Notes: generated by a model not told the origin, from the sequence alone. 64,000 bases of DNA from Geomonas azotofigens (GCF_018919395.1 NZ_JAHLME010000002.1:434001-498000); one strand, 5' to 3'. Shown: positions 51,666-61,278, numbered from the stretch's first letter. Numbers and translations: made by a program.

Positions 51666-52151
51666 GCTTTCTCCCTGTGCTGAATTCGCAACTTTCCAGC
51701 GTTAGCACGAAGCCGCAACAGTGACAACTTAATTTTTTGTAAAAGACCCTAAAAACCGGACCATTAGCCACGGAGAAAATCTGAGAAGTTCTGAGAAAAG
51801 CTCAAAGCAAAAGACAAACCACTACCAGAGAAAAATCTGACGACTTGTGATGAAAGAACGGTTGAAAGAGTTCGGGTTCGTCGTCTCAGATTTCCTCAGA
51901 TGTTCTCCGTGGCCAATGGTTTGCCTTTGGGCGATTTCGCGTAATAACCGAACAGCATCTGTTCAAAAGCCGTACAGCGTGGCCCCCCTACCTCACCCCA
52001 CCTTACCCTTGGCTGCCCTCGCCTCTACTGTAACATCGTGTTACCACACACTTTTTGTCTTAATGAGAGATAATGTCGCCAGGAGGGGTTTTGGGCTTTC
52101 TTTGTGCTACAGCGAAGGAAACGAATCTGAACGGTAGCGGGAGGGGAATTT
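51666..52151. repeat. Intergenic region with 35-base inverted repeat
   Basis: Bases 51761-51795 and 51885-51919 are inverted copies (about 30 of 35 positions match), both carrying CCACGGAGAA and TCTGAG elements. The 89-base spacer has a shorter second inverted pair (AAATCTGACGAC). No gene is supported. The structure could form a long RNA hairpin between convergent or divergent units. Confidence 0.65.
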
Positions 52152-52529
52152 ATGAACATGTTCGGCGCACTGATGATGACCGTCACCATGACCATGACCG
52201 CAGTCATGCTGCCTCGCATCTACATGTCCTGGATCGTCGCTGAACGGTACTTCCTGGAAGGGGAGACCGAGAACCTGATGCAGCTCCTGGTCGAGCAGAA
52301 CAGCTGGGTGTGGCGGCAGTTCGGCTGCGGAGCGGTGGCGGTCGCGATGATCTGGATGGTGCGCAACTCCCAGCATGACCTCGCCATCCCCGCCTCGATG
52401 GAGGCGACGCTGGCCATTTACGCCACCATCTCGCTGGCTTTCGCCGTGCTGGAATCGCTCATCGCCCAGAGGGTTTCCGACTTCCTGGCGCTGGTCCCGG
52501 TCCGCGCCAAGATAGCCGAGGAAGACTAG
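52152..52529 (+). CDS. Small membrane protein, unknown
   Basis: The 125-residue product has about three hydrophobic segments (about 2-22, 55-72, 85-108), many Met residues near the start, and a short acidic C-terminus. No family is recognised. GGGAGGGG lies upstream of the ATG. It overlaps the convergent 52526 gene by four bases. Confidence 0.75.
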   Translation: MNMFGALMMTVTMTMTAVMLPRIYMSWIVAERYFLEGETENLMQLLVEQNSWVWRQFGCGAVAVAMIWMVRNSQHDLAIPASMEATLAIYATISLAFAVLESLIAQRVSDFLALVPVRAKIAEED

Positions 52530-52759
52530 CGTTTCCTGATGGACTCGACGCCGCGTCGCAGCAGGTTGGCCAGGTAAATGGCCACGAACATGATGAGGGC
52601 GACGTTGACGAAACGGGTCCAGACGGGATCGGCCGTGACGCCGCTCCCGCCGAAGTTACGATAGAGATACCAGCCGCTCACCATCGCTCCGACCACGGCG
52701 CCCGCTAGCACGAAGGGGCGCCGCAGCTTTGATACCTGCTTTTCCTGCCCTGGCTCCAC
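52526..52759 (-). CDS. Small two-helix membrane protein, unknown
   Basis: A 77-residue protein with hydrophobic segments at about 15-33 and 48-66 and a basic C-terminal tail (RRGVESIRKR). It directly follows the yggS gene on the same strand (13 bases), which supports coding status and co-transcription. No family is recognised. Confidence 0.7.
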   Translation of the reverse strand: MEPGQEKQVSKLRRPFVLAGAVVGAMVSGWYLYRNFGGSGVTADPVWTRFVNVALIMFVAIYLANLLRRGVESIRKR

Positions 52760-52772
52760 GGCTCCCCCCGTT

Positions 52773-53468
52773 TCAGTGATACTGGCGCTCGCCGAACAAG
52801 GCGGAACCGACCCGCACCAGGGTGGCGCCTTCCTCGATGGCCGCTTCGAAATCGCCGGACATCCCCATGCTCAGCTCCCGCATCTCCACTCCGGGAATGG
52901 CCGCCTCCCTCACCTCGTCCGACAGCTCGCGCAGTTTGCGGAAGTAGGGGCGCGCCCCCTCGGGGTCGTCGAAGAAGGGGGGCATGGTCATCAGCCCCTT
53001 CACCTTGAGGTGCGGCAGTTGCGCCACCTCGCGTACCAGCCCGAGAAGCTCCTCGCTGCTGGTTCCTCCCTTGGTTTGCTCGCGGGAGATGTTCACCTGC
53101 ACCAGGATGTCGCACACCTTGCCCAGGGCGCCCCACTGCCGGTCGATCTCGCGGGCGAGGCTTGGGCGGTCGACGGAGTGGACCAGGTCCACCTTGCCGG
53201 CGATCTGGCGCACCTTGTTGCTCTGCAGGCTGCCGATGAAATGCCAGGAGATCTCTGCGGGAAGCTCGGGCTGCTTCGCCACCAGTTCCTGCACGTAGTT
53301 CTCGCCGAAGATGACCTGGCCGCACGCGAAGGCCTCCGCTATGGCGGCGGCAGGCTTGGTCTTGGAAACGGCGACCAGACGCACCGTCTCCGGATCGCGC
53401 CCGGCCCTCGTGGCCGCCCGCGCGATGCGTTCACGGATCTCCCTGAGATGTTCTTCAATCTCCCCCAT
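52773..53468 (-). CDS. YggS/PLPBP pyridoxal-phosphate homeostasis protein
   Basis: The 231-residue protein has an alanine-racemase-like barrel. PLP attaches to the Lys in RLVAVSKTKPAAAI, followed by GENYVQELVAK, the WHFIGSLQSNKVR signature and MGMSGDFEAAIEEGATLVRVGSALFG. It buffers PLP and affects amino-acid balance. ATG 53466-53468 follows GGGGGA; an adjacent GTG would add one residue. It is downstream of maf. Confidence 0.95.
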   Translation of the reverse strand: MGEIEEHLREIRERIARAATRAGRDPETVRLVAVSKTKPAAAIAEAFACGQVIFGENYVQELVAKQPELPAEISWHFIGSLQSNKVRQIAGKVDLVHSVDRPSLAREIDRQWGALGKVCDILVQVNISREQTKGGTSSEELLGLVREVAQLPHLKVKGLMTMPPFFDDPEGARPYFRKLRELSDEVREAAIPGVEMRELSMGMSGDFEAAIEEGATLVRVGSALFGERQYH

Positions 53469-53483
53469 CACGTCCCCCTTCCC

Positions 53484-54059
53484 TTACAGCGCTCCCAGAA
53501 CCCTGAGCTTCTCGACCACCTCGCACAGCGGCAGCCCCACCACGTTTGTGTACGAGCCGTCGATCTTTTGCACCATGTGGGCGGCGCCCCCCTGGATGGC
53601 GTAGCCGCCGGCCTTGTCGAAGGGGCAGCCGGTGGCGATGTAGGCGTCGATCTCCTCGTCGCGCAGCGGTTTGAAAAACACCTTGGTGCGCACCGCCTCC
53701 ACCAGGGCATCGTCGCGCTGCCGGTCGTAGATGGCGAAGCCGGTGACCACCTCGTGGGGCACGCCCGAGAGTTTTCTCAGCATGCGCTGCGCGTCGGCGT
53801 GGTCCTTGGGCTTGCCCATGATCTCGCCGTCGCAAAGAACGATGGTGTCGGCGCCCAGAAAGAAGCGCCCGTCGGTCTTTTCGGCGGCGGCCCGGGCCTT
53901 TCCTTCGGCCAGACGCAGCACGTGATCGACCGGCTCCTCGCCGGGGAGTTGGTCCTCGCAGATGTCGGCGGGCAGGACGCGGAAGCTGATCCCGGCGGAT
54001 TCCAGGAGTTCGCTGCGACGGGGGGAGGCGGAGGCTAGGACGATGGGTGCTACGGACAT
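53484..54059 (-). CDS. Maf family nucleotide pyrophosphatase
   Basis: The 191-residue protein contains PIVLASASPRRSELLESAG, a GADTIVL segment, KPKDHADAQRML and GGYAIQGGAAHMV, the conserved Maf elements of a house-cleaning dTTP/UTP (or modified NTP) pyrophosphatase. AAGGAGCAACC precedes ATG 54057-54059. Sixteen bases separate it from yggS, so an operon is likely. Confidence 0.95.
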   Translation of the reverse strand: MSVAPIVLASASPRRSELLESAGISFRVLPADICEDQLPGEEPVDHVLRLAEGKARAAAEKTDGRFFLGADTIVLCDGEIMGKPKDHADAQRMLRKLSGVPHEVVTGFAIYDRQRDDALVEAVRTKVFFKPLRDEEIDAYIATGCPFDKAGGYAIQGGAAHMVQKIDGSYTNVVGLPLCEVVEKLRVLGAL

Positions 54060-54103
54060 GGTTGCTCCTTGATCGTGGAAACTGTAGGGGCGAATAATCA
54101 TTC

Positions 54104-54446
54104 GCCCCCCTCTGCCGCGTCAGTGGCTGGCGTGCCCCGGCGGTGGTCAGGGCATCGGGGGGTGGGCGAATGATTATTCGCCCCTACAGGTCGGTTGTTG
54201 CCGGGCCGGCTCTGCCGCGTTACTAACGGCGACGGGGGCATCGGCGGCTGGGCGAAGGGTTATTCGCCCCGACAGGTCGGTTGTTGCTGGGCCGGCTCTG
54301 CCGCGTTACTAACGGCGACGGGGGCATCGGCGGCTGGGCGAAGGATTATTCGCCCCGACAGGTCGGTTGTTGCCGGGCCGGCTCTGCCGCGTTACTAACG
54401 GCGACGGGGGCATCGGCGGCTGGGCGAATGATTATTCGCCCCGACA
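54104..54446. repeat. 86-bp tandem repeat array with hairpin cores
   Basis: Three near-identical 86-base units start at 54190, 54276 and 54362, and a fourth, diverged unit lies at 54104-54189. Each has a palindromic GGGCGAATGATTATTCGCCC-type core and a GGGCCGGC block. The open frames that read through it are repeats of the same peptide and not genes. Similar GGGCGAATAAT palindromes occur as dispersed repeats in many bacterial genomes. Confidence 0.9.
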
Positions 54447-54632
54447 ACGACGGCAGTACCTGAAGATCAAAACGATCGCCAGCACCACCAGCACGCCGAG
54501 GATGGTCTTCCAGTGGCTGCCGGTAACAACGCCATACACCAGGGAGGCCACCCCCATCACGAAGACCAGGGCCTCCAGCGAAAGCAGCCGCCCAACGACG
54601 CTTATCTCCTGCTGTTCCTTGTTCCCCGTCAT
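54432..54632 (-). CDS. Small membrane protein downstream of trmFO
   Basis: A 66-residue frame begins at ATG 54630-54632 with GGGAGG at ideal spacing. It has two hydrophobic segments (about 18-36 and 43-60) and a Cys/Arg-rich end (RYCRRCRGE). It follows trmFO on the same strand by about 40 bases. No family is recognised. Its 3' end runs into the last 86-bp repeat unit. Confidence 0.7.
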   Translation of the reverse strand: MTGNKEQQEISVVGRLLSLEALVFVMGVASLVYGVVTGSHWKTILGVLVVLAIVLIFRYCRRCRGE

Positions 54633-54673
54633 AGCACCTCCCTCGGGCGCGCCCCGTCGGGGACGCGAAGCGG

Positions 54674-55984
54674 CTACCCCTTCACCTCGGGGAGCCACGC
54701 TGCCAGCGACTCCAGGCCCCGCTGCGCCAGGAGCCCGCGCTTTTCCTTCTTCTTGATGCGCCCGACCAGCGGCGGGAAGAGCCCGTAGTTGACGTTCATG
54801 GGCTGGAAGTGCGCCGCTTCGGTATTGGTGATGTGGCGCGCCAGCGCGCCGATGGCGGTCTCGGCGGGGGGAATGATCAATTCCTCCCCCTTGGCCAGGC
54901 GCGCCGCGTTGACCCCGGCGACGAAACCGCTGGAAGCGGATTCCACATACCCCTCGACGCCGGTGATCTGCCCGGCGAACAGGATCCGGGGATCGCTCTT
55001 CAACTGGCAGGTCGCCAAGAGGAGCTGCGGCGCGTTGATGAAGGTGTTGCGGTGCATGGAGCCAAGGCGCAGGAACTGGGCCTGTTCCAACCCCGGGATC
55101 ATGCGGAAGATCCTTTTCTGCTCGGGCCAGGTGAGCTTGGTCTGGAACCCGACCAGGTTGAACATGGTGGCCTCGCGGTTCTCCTGGCGCAACTGGATCA
55201 CGGCGTAGGGCTCCACGCCGACCCGGGGATCGGCAAGCCCCACCGGCTTCATCGGGCCGAAGCGCAGCGTCTCCACGCCGCGGCTCGCCATCTCCTCGAT
55301 GGGCATGCACCCCTCGAAGTGGACGACCTTCTCGAAGCTCTTCGGTTCCACCTTCTCGGCGGCCAGCAGTTCCTTGACGAAGTCGTGGTACTGGGCCTCG
55401 TCCATGGGGCAGTTCAGGTAGTCGTCGCCGTCCCCCTTGCCGTAGCGGGAGGCGCGAAAGGCCTTGTCGTAGTCGATGGAATCGGCGGCAACGATGGGGG
55501 CGATGGCGTCGTAGAAGTAGAGGTAGCTGCCGGCCAGGCGGCCGATCTCCTCGGCCAATGGGCCGCTGGTGAGCGGGCCGGAGGCGACCACCACGATCCC
55601 CTCCTCGGGGATATGGGTCAGCTCCTCGCGCACCACCTCGATGTCGGGATGCTCCTCGATCTTAGCGGTGACGTAGCTGGAGAAGAGTTCGCGGTCCACG
55701 GCAAGCGCGCCACCGGCGGGGACCTTGGTGGCCTGCGCCCCTTCCATGAAGAGCGAGTCGAGGCGGCGCAGTTCTTCCTTCAAGAGCCCGACGGCGTTCT
55801 CCAGGGAATCGCCGCGCAGGGAGTTGGAGCAGACCAGCTCGGAGAGGCCCGGGAGGTGGTGTGCCTCGGAGTACTTGCCGGGCTTCATCTCGTACAGGCG
55901 GACCTTGACGCCGCGTTTGGCCGCCTGCCAGGCCGCCTCGCATCCTGCCAGTCCGCCGCCTATTACCGTGATCTGCTGGGTCAT
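54674..55984 (-). CDS. trmFO: Methylenetetrahydrofolate-tRNA uracil-54 methyltransferase TrmFO
   Basis: Forms m5U54 in tRNA using methylene-tetrahydrofolate and FAD. The 436-residue protein has the FAD motif [26 protein letters not shown], the CNSLRGD stretch, [12 protein letters not shown] and the RKIF-type region near the middle. AGGAGAAAGA precedes ATG 55982-55984, and the longer upstream frame is intergenic repeat. topA lies upstream on the same strand. Confidence 0.96.
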   Translation of the reverse strand: MTQQITVIGGGLAGCEAAWQAAKRGVKVRLYEMKPGKYSEAHHLPGLSELVCSNSLRGDSLENAVGLLKEELRRLDSLFMEGAQATKVPAGGALAVDRELFSSYVTAKIEEHPDIEVVREELTHIPEEGIVVVASGPLTSGPLAEEIGRLAGSYLYFYDAIAPIVAADSIDYDKAFRASRYGKGDGDDYLNCPMDEAQYHDFVKELLAAEKVEPKSFEKVVHFEGCMPIEEMASRGVETLRFGPMKPVGLADPRVGVEPYAVIQLRQENREATMFNLVGFQTKLTWPEQKRIFRMIPGLEQAQFLRLGSMHRNTFINAPQLLLATCQLKSDPRILFAGQITGVEGYVESASSGFVAGVNAARLAKGEELIIPPAETAIGALARHITNTEAAHFQPMNVNYGLFPPLVGRIKKKEKRGLLAQRGLESLAAWLPEVKG

Positions 55985-56379
55985 TCTTTCTCCTAAATCT
56001 TTAAACAAAAGCTTCAACGCAAAGACGCAAAGCCGCGAAGGCGCAAAGATACAAACCGGAAAACAAAATCTTTTATTAACGCAAAGGCGCAGAGAAACAA
56101 ACCGACAACCCAAAACAGTTATTTAACGCAAAGGCGCAGAGGCGCTAAGACGCTAAGGAAACTTCCGGGGAAAACCACACCCGCGGTTCCCTTTACGGCT
56201 TTGCGTTTCAAAAAGCCTTTGTCTTTAACCCGCTTTCCCCTTTGCGCCTTGGCGGCTTGGCGCCTTTGCGTTGAAGCTTTTGTTCTTTGCGCGGCCAAAA
56301 TCAAAGCGGGGTCCGAAGACCCCGCGCACGCTACTCACGCTAAAGGGGACAGGCACCTGCGGAGCCAGTCCCCTCGCAC
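55985..56379. repeat. Inverted repeat pair and dispersed terminator repeat between trmFO and topA
   Basis: Arms of 42 bases at 56007-56048 and 56240-56281 are inverted copies with three mismatches, built of ACGCAAAG/GGCGC words also present at 30347-30373. Between them lie two further copies of AACGCAAAGGCGCAGAG. At 56346-56374 is the same 29-base element as after the DedA gene (26288-26316), here just after the topA stop. No gene is present. Confidence 0.85.
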
Positions 56380-58722
56380 CTACTCCTTGTTGCTCTGGTA
56401 GTCACACCCTTCTTTCGGGCACTTGAGGAACTCGCCCTCACGCTTGTAGACCTTCTTCACCAACAGCGGGAAACCGCACTTGGGACAGGGCTTCTGCACG
56501 GGGAGATCCCACAGGGCGAACTTGCACTCGGGATACCGGTTGCAGGAGTAGAAAAGCTTACCGAAACGGGACTTCTTCTCGATCAGCTCCCCCTTGCCGC
56601 AGGCGGTGCAGGTGATACCGGTCCCCTTGGGCTTCACCAGGGGCTGGATGTTCTTGCAGTTGGGGTACGCGGAGCAGGCCAGATACTTGCCGAAGCGCCC
56701 GTCCTTGATCAGCATGTGGCTGCCGCACTTGTCGCACACTTCCTCGGAAATCACCGGCTCGACGACCTCGCCGGTCTCCTTGTCCAGGGGACGGATGTAG
56801 CGGCACTCGGGATAGCCGGTGCAGGCGAAGAACTTGCCGAACTTGCCGAGCTTGACCACCAGCGGCTTGCCGCACTCGGGGCAGACCTCGTCGGTCGCCT
56901 CGGTGGTCAGGTCGGACTTGCTCACCTCCCCTTCCTTCAGCTTCAAAAGGTTGATGAAGGGACCCCAGAATTCGTGCAACAAGGGCCGCCACTGCTTCTC
57001 GCCGCGCGATACCATGTCGAGCTGCTCTTCGAGGTTGGCGGTGAAGTTGTAGTCGACGTACTGGTTGAAGTGGTTGGTCAGAAGGTCCGAGACCACCATC
57101 CCCACGTCCTCGGGGAAGAAGCGCTTCTTGTCCAGGCGCGCGTACTTGCGCTCGATGATGGTGTTCATGATGGAGGCGTAGGTGGACGGACGCCCGATGC
57201 CGTACTCCTCCAGGGTCTTCACCAGGGTCGCCTCGGTGTAGCGCGGCGGCGGCTGGGTGAAGTGGCGCTCGGGGAGGAGCTGCTGCAGCTTGAGGATGTC
57301 TCCCTCGGCAAGCGGCGGAAGCGTCCCTTCCTTCTCCTTGTCCTCGGCCTCGTCGTCGACACCCTCGATGTAGAGCTTCATGAAGCCGGCGAAGCGGATC
57401 ACGGTGCCGGCCACGCGGAAGCGGTACCCCTCGCCGGCGGTGATCTCGACGGAGGTCTGGTCCAGGAGCGCCTCGGCCATCTGGCAGGCGACGGTCCGCT
57501 TCCAGATCAGGTCGTAGAGCTTGAACTGGTCCGAGGTGAGGAACTTCTTCACCTCGATGGGGGTCTTGGAGATGTAGGTCGGGCGGACCGCCTCGTGCGC
57601 TTCCTGGGCGTTCTTGGACTTGTTCTTGAAGAAGCGGGGCTTCTCCAATGCGTACTCCTTGCCGTAGAGCGAGGTGATCAGCTGCCGCGCGTCCTCGAGG
57701 GCCACGTTGGAGAGCGCCACGGAGTCGGTACGCATGTAGGTAATGAGACCGACCGCGCCTTCGCCGACGTCGATACCCTCGTAGAGCTTCTGCGCGGTGG
57801 ACATGGTCTTCTTGGCGGAGAAGCCGAGTTTCCTGGCCGCCTCCTGCTGCAAGGTGGAGGTGGTGAACGGCGGCGACGGCGAGCGCTTTCTCTCGCTCTT
57901 GGTGACCTTGTCGACGCGGTACTCGGGGGTGGCCGGCGTCTTCACCACCAGCGGCGTCGCGCCGTCGTCACCTTCCTGTTTGGGGAATTGACCCGTGCCG
58001 CCCAGTTTCTCGTAGAGCCCGAAGGCCACCTCGCGGTTGGGGATGTCGAACTTGCCGAGCTTCTTCCCTGCCGCCTCGACCAGCGCCGCGGTGAGTCCCT
58101 GCTTCTTCGCGGTCTCAAGCTTGGCACCGATGGTCCAGTACTCCTGCTCCTTGAAAGCCTGGATCTCCTTCTCGCGCTCGCAGATGAGCCTCAGCGCGAC
58201 CGACTGCACGCGCCCGGCGGAGAGGCCGTAGCGGATCTTCTTCCAGAGAAACGGGGAGAGGGTGAAGCCGACCAGGTAGTCAAGGACCGAGCGCGCCTGC
58301 TGCGCGTCCACCAGGTGCTCGGAGATGCCGCGCGGGTTCTGCACCGCGTGCACGATGGCGTCCTTGGTGATCTCGTGGAACACCACCCGCTTGATGTCGA
58401 AGGGTATCTTCTTCTTACCCTCCAAGCCGAGCGCCGCCAAAAGGTGCCAGGAGATCGCCTCCCCCTCGCGGTCGGGGTCCGTCGCCAGGAGCAGCGAGGA
58501 AATACCCTTCATCTCCTTCTTGATGGCGTCGATGTGTTTTTTGCTTTCGGGGAGCACCGCGTACTTGGGCTCGAAATCGTGCTCCACGTCCACGGACCCC
58601 TGCTTGCTGGGGAGCGCGCGCACGTGACCGAACGACGCCAGCACCTTGTAATCGGGGCCGAGAAATTTTTCTATGGTCTTCGCCTTGGCGGGAGACTCGA
58701 CTATGACGAGATTCTGAGACAT
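56380..58722 (-). CDS. topA: DNA topoisomerase I
   Basis: Relaxes negative supercoils. The 780-residue type IA enzyme has an N-terminal Toprim (IVESPAKAKTIEKFL, ATDPDREGEAISWHL) and the active-site Tyr in GLITYMRTDS. Four C-terminal Cys4 zinc ribbons follow (pairs such as CPECGK and CDKCGS). AGGTGGACAC precedes ATG 58720-58722. It lies 25 bases downstream of dprA on the same strand, the common dprA-topA arrangement. Confidence 0.97.
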   Translation of the reverse strand: MSQNLVIVESPAKAKTIEKFLGPDYKVLASFGHVRALPSKQGSVDVEHDFEPKYAVLPESKKHIDAIKKEMKGISSLLLATDPDREGEAISWHLLAALGLEGKKKIPFDIKRVVFHEITKDAIVHAVQNPRGISEHLVDAQQARSVLDYLVGFTLSPFLWKKIRYGLSAGRVQSVALRLICEREKEIQAFKEQEYWTIGAKLETAKKQGLTAALVEAAGKKLGKFDIPNREVAFGLYEKLGGTGQFPKQEGDDGATPLVVKTPATPEYRVDKVTKSERKRSPSPPFTTSTLQQEAARKLGFSAKKTMSTAQKLYEGIDVGEGAVGLITYMRTDSVALSNVALEDARQLITSLYGKEYALEKPRFFKNKSKNAQEAHEAVRPTYISKTPIEVKKFLTSDQFKLYDLIWKRTVACQMAEALLDQTSVEITAGEGYRFRVAGTVIRFAGFMKLYIEGVDDEAEDKEKEGTLPPLAEGDILKLQQLLPERHFTQPPPRYTEATLVKTLEEYGIGRPSTYASIMNTIIERKYARLDKKRFFPEDVGMVVSDLLTNHFNQYVDYNFTANLEEQLDMVSRGEKQWRPLLHEFWGPFINLLKLKEGEVSKSDLTTEATDEVCPECGKPLVVKLGKFGKFFACTGYPECRYIRPLDKETGEVVEPVISEEVCDKCGSHMLIKDGRFGKYLACSAYPNCKNIQPLVKPKGTGITCTACGKGELIEKKSRFGKLFYSCNRYPECKFALWDLPVQKPCPKCGFPLLVKKVYKREGEFLKCPKEGCDYQSNKE

Positions 58723-58747
58723 GTGTCCACCTGGTGTCGGTATTGGT

Positions 58748-59827
58748 TCAGACGACCGCGAAGCGCTTGCCGGGAAGCTGGATGATGATCCCTTTCATTT
58801 CCAAGCGAAGTAAGGTAGCGGAAACCTCGCCGGCTGTCAACGCGCACTGCACGATGATGTCGTCGATCTGCAGCGCGCCATGGCAGAGCAGGGCGTAGAG
58901 CTCGGCTTCCTGCGGGGTGAGCGGGAAGGAAGGGGGCTTTTCCAGGGGGTGCGTCGCCAGCGGCTCGATGGCAAGCTCCTCGAGGATATCCTCCACCCGT
59001 TCCACCAGCTTGGCACCCTGCTTGATGAGGCCGTTGACGCCGCGGCTGCCGGACGTGGTGACGTTGCCGGGGACGGCGAAGACCTCCCGCCCCTGCTCCA
59101 GCGCGTACTGGGCCGTGATCAGCGATCCGCTCCCCTCCCCAGCCTCGACCACCAGCACCCCCTTGGCGAGGGCGCTGATGATGCGGTTGCGCCGGGGGAA
59201 ATTCTCCGGCAGCGGCGAGGTCCCCATGGGGAACTCGCTGATCAAGGCGCCTTGCTCGCACAGCGTGCGGTACAGGGTGTCGTTCTCCGGCGGGTAGATC
59301 ACGTCGACGCCGCAGCCAAGAACGGCGACGCTGCGCCCGCCCGCCTTGAGGCACCCCCAGTGGCTCGCGGTGTCGATGCCGCGCGCCATGCCCGAAACGA
59401 CGGTCACCCCCTGCTCGGCCAGTTCCTTGCCGAGGCGGGTCGCGGTGCACAGGCCGTACTGGGAGGCGTGCCGGGACCCGACCATGGCCACCGCGGCCTC
59501 GCTCCCGTCGAGCGACCCCTTGAGATAGAAGAAGGGGGGCGGGTCGGGTATCTGCATCAAAAGGCGCGGGTAGCGCTCCGACAGGATGTCGACCACCTGC
59601 GCGCCGCTGGTCCGCACCCGCTCGCATTCGGCCTCGGCACCGGAGCGGTGGTCGTGCTCGACGATAGAACGGGCCGCCGCCGCGCTCACCCCCTTCACCG
59701 AGGCGAGCTCGTCGAACGGGGCACTGAGGGCCTTCTCGGGGGACCCGAAATGCGCCAGCAGCCGCAGGAAGGTGACGTTGCCCACCTGCGGCACCGATTT
59801 CAGTGCGAACCAGTAGTAGTGATCCAT
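58748..59827 (-). CDS. dprA: DNA processing protein DprA
   Basis: Loads RecA on incoming single-stranded DNA in transformation. The 359-residue protein has an N-terminal SAM-like region, the Rossmann core VAMVGSRHASQYG and SGMARGIDTASHWGCLKAGG, GSGSLITA, and a C-terminal winged helix (about 300-359). AGGGGGTAACCCC precedes the ATG. No other competence genes are in view. Confidence 0.95.
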   Translation of the reverse strand: MDHYYWFALKSVPQVGNVTFLRLLAHFGSPEKALSAPFDELASVKGVSAAAARSIVEHDHRSGAEAECERVRTSGAQVVDILSERYPRLLMQIPDPPPFFYLKGSLDGSEAAVAMVGSRHASQYGLCTATRLGKELAEQGVTVVSGMARGIDTASHWGCLKAGGRSVAVLGCGVDVIYPPENDTLYRTLCEQGALISEFPMGTSPLPENFPRRNRIISALAKGVLVVEAGEGSGSLITAQYALEQGREVFAVPGNVTTSGSRGVNGLIKQGAKLVERVEDILEELAIEPLATHPLEKPPSFPLTPQEAELYALLCHGALQIDDIIVQCALTAGEVSATLLRLEMKGIIIQLPGKRFAVV

Positions 59828-59846
59828 GGGGTTACCCCCTTTGGCG

Positions 59847-60848
59847 TCACCTGCTCTTCTTCATCTCCACGCGGTCGCCGCGGTATATGGTGTCCACGCT
59901 CTTCACGATCACGGCGGTGGAGCTGTTCATGCCGATGTTGACCACCACCAGCGCGCCGACCACCTCGACCGGGAGCTTCTCGATCTTGGCGTTGGCATAG
60001 CGCTGGTCGGGCACCACGTCGCGCACGATGTAGAGCATGTTGCCCGGCTGCACCCCTTGCGCCTTGCCCAGGTCGAGGAAGACCACGTCGCTCACCGCCA
60101 GGGCCTGGTTCCCGGTCTGGGTCTGCACGATGTAGCCGGTCAGGTCGCGGTCGGCGGACTTGAGCGGGATGGTCAGCTTGCGCTCCTGGTAGGGAAGCAG
60201 GAAGGAGCCGGCGCTGATCTCCTGGAAAGACTTGGTGACAATGGCCTTGGAGGCCTTGTCTTCGAGTTCGGAGAGCTGCAGCTCTCCCAGCGGGACGACC
60301 TGCTGCCCGAGGATCACGTTGGTGACCGGGTGGCTCACCGGACCGATCTTCTTGAATACCTGATAACGGTCGCCGGGGTTGGCGCCATGGACGCGCCCGA
60401 TATCGGTATAGACGATGTCGTCCGTGCCGGCCATCTCGCGGCTCTGGTGCAGGGAGATCACCGTCCCGGAGGGCCTCATGCCGTTCTCGATCAGGAACCC
60501 TTCGCTGCCGTTGACCGAGAAGGTCACCGGTTGCGGTTCCTCGCGCAGGTCCGGTTGTGCGGGGGTCTGGGCCGCCGGGGCGGAAGCCGGCGCCGGCTCG
60601 ATCTCGATGCGGTCGGAGTAGATGCGCACCTTCTGGCCGGGATAGATGAAATGGGGATTGCCGACGGTCTGGTTGTTGGCCCAGACGTTGGGCCAGTAGT
60701 AGGGGTCCTTCAGGAAGCGCTGCGACAGCCCCCACAGGGTGTCGCCGGGAACGATGGTGTAAATGGTGGGTTGTTCCTGTGCCGCCGCGAACGGTGCGGT
60801 GGCGGTCAGGCCCAGGAAGAGCAGTGCCAGACAGAGGTGTTTTTTCAT
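59847..60848 (-). CDS. Exported LysM peptidoglycan-binding protein
   Basis: The 333-residue product has a signal peptide (cleavage after FAAA, about residue 22). One LysM domain carries YTIVPGDTLWGLSQRFLKDP, then WPNVWANNQ and HFIYPGQKVRIY. A long C-terminal part (about 110-333) consists of beta-rich repeats with VPGD/GDRYQVFKK-like turns, of unknown function. AAAGGAG precedes ATG 60846-60848. It is upstream of dprA, 20 bases away, possibly in one transcript. Confidence 0.92.
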   Translation of the reverse strand: MKKHLCLALLFLGLTATAPFAAAQEQPTIYTIVPGDTLWGLSQRFLKDPYYWPNVWANNQTVGNPHFIYPGQKVRIYSDRIEIEPAPASAPAAQTPAQPDLREEPQPVTFSVNGSEGFLIENGMRPSGTVISLHQSREMAGTDDIVYTDIGRVHGANPGDRYQVFKKIGPVSHPVTNVILGQQVVPLGELQLSELEDKASKAIVTKSFQEISAGSFLLPYQERKLTIPLKSADRDLTGYIVQTQTGNQALAVSDVVFLDLGKAQGVQPGNMLYIVRDVVPDQRYANAKIEKLPVEVVGALVVVNIGMNSSTAVIVKSVDTIYRGDRVEMKKSR

Positions 60849-61278
60849 AGGCTCCTTTAGGGGCACGAATCGCCCCACCCTCCTCCTCGCCCTTACCCCG
60901 CGGCGAGGCGTGCAAAGTGATACAGCGCTCATGACATTGGTAACCAGATCAGCGGCCAGCCATTCATTAGTTTTCGGGACGCGTTTTCAGGAAAAAGCCG
61001 GAAATGGGCGCCGGATAAGCTCCTGAAACCGCGAGCTTAGCTGGCCCATCTTTTGGACTTGCAACCCTTGGTGCCGAAAAAAATTTAACATAATTAAAGC
61101 CTTTTGCCTATCAATGTCAAGGGGAAAGCGCCTTTGGGGGGTTCCCTTAGCCGCCCGGTGTATGCTAGGTTGTCCCGGTGTACGGGCGCGCCGCTTGAGC
61201 GGAAAGGCGAACCGGCGGCGAAGCGCCGACAAGGAGCATGGTTTGACTGGTGACGGGAAGGAGCTGGAGAAGTTGGGG
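60849..61278. other. Divergent intergenic region
   Basis: About 430 bases between divergent genes (LysM protein and U32 peptidase). It must hold both promoters; an A/T-rich patch at about 61078-61095 is a candidate. An upstream frame of the U32 gene crosses the right half, and a TTG at 61241 with AAGGAG nearby is an alternative start. No RNA or repeat is recognised. Confidence 0.4.

Noticed and set aside
54104..54446. CRISPR array
   Set aside because: The units are contiguous identical 86-mers with no unique spacers and no cas genes nearby.
54195..54463. Short open frames with repeating peptides
   Set aside because: They are translations of the 86-bp tandem repeat in successive frames and lack ribosome sites.
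56716..58785. 689-codon plus-strand open frame
   Set aside because: Antisense to topA, and its composition is that of a complementary-strand shadow with no recognisable domain.
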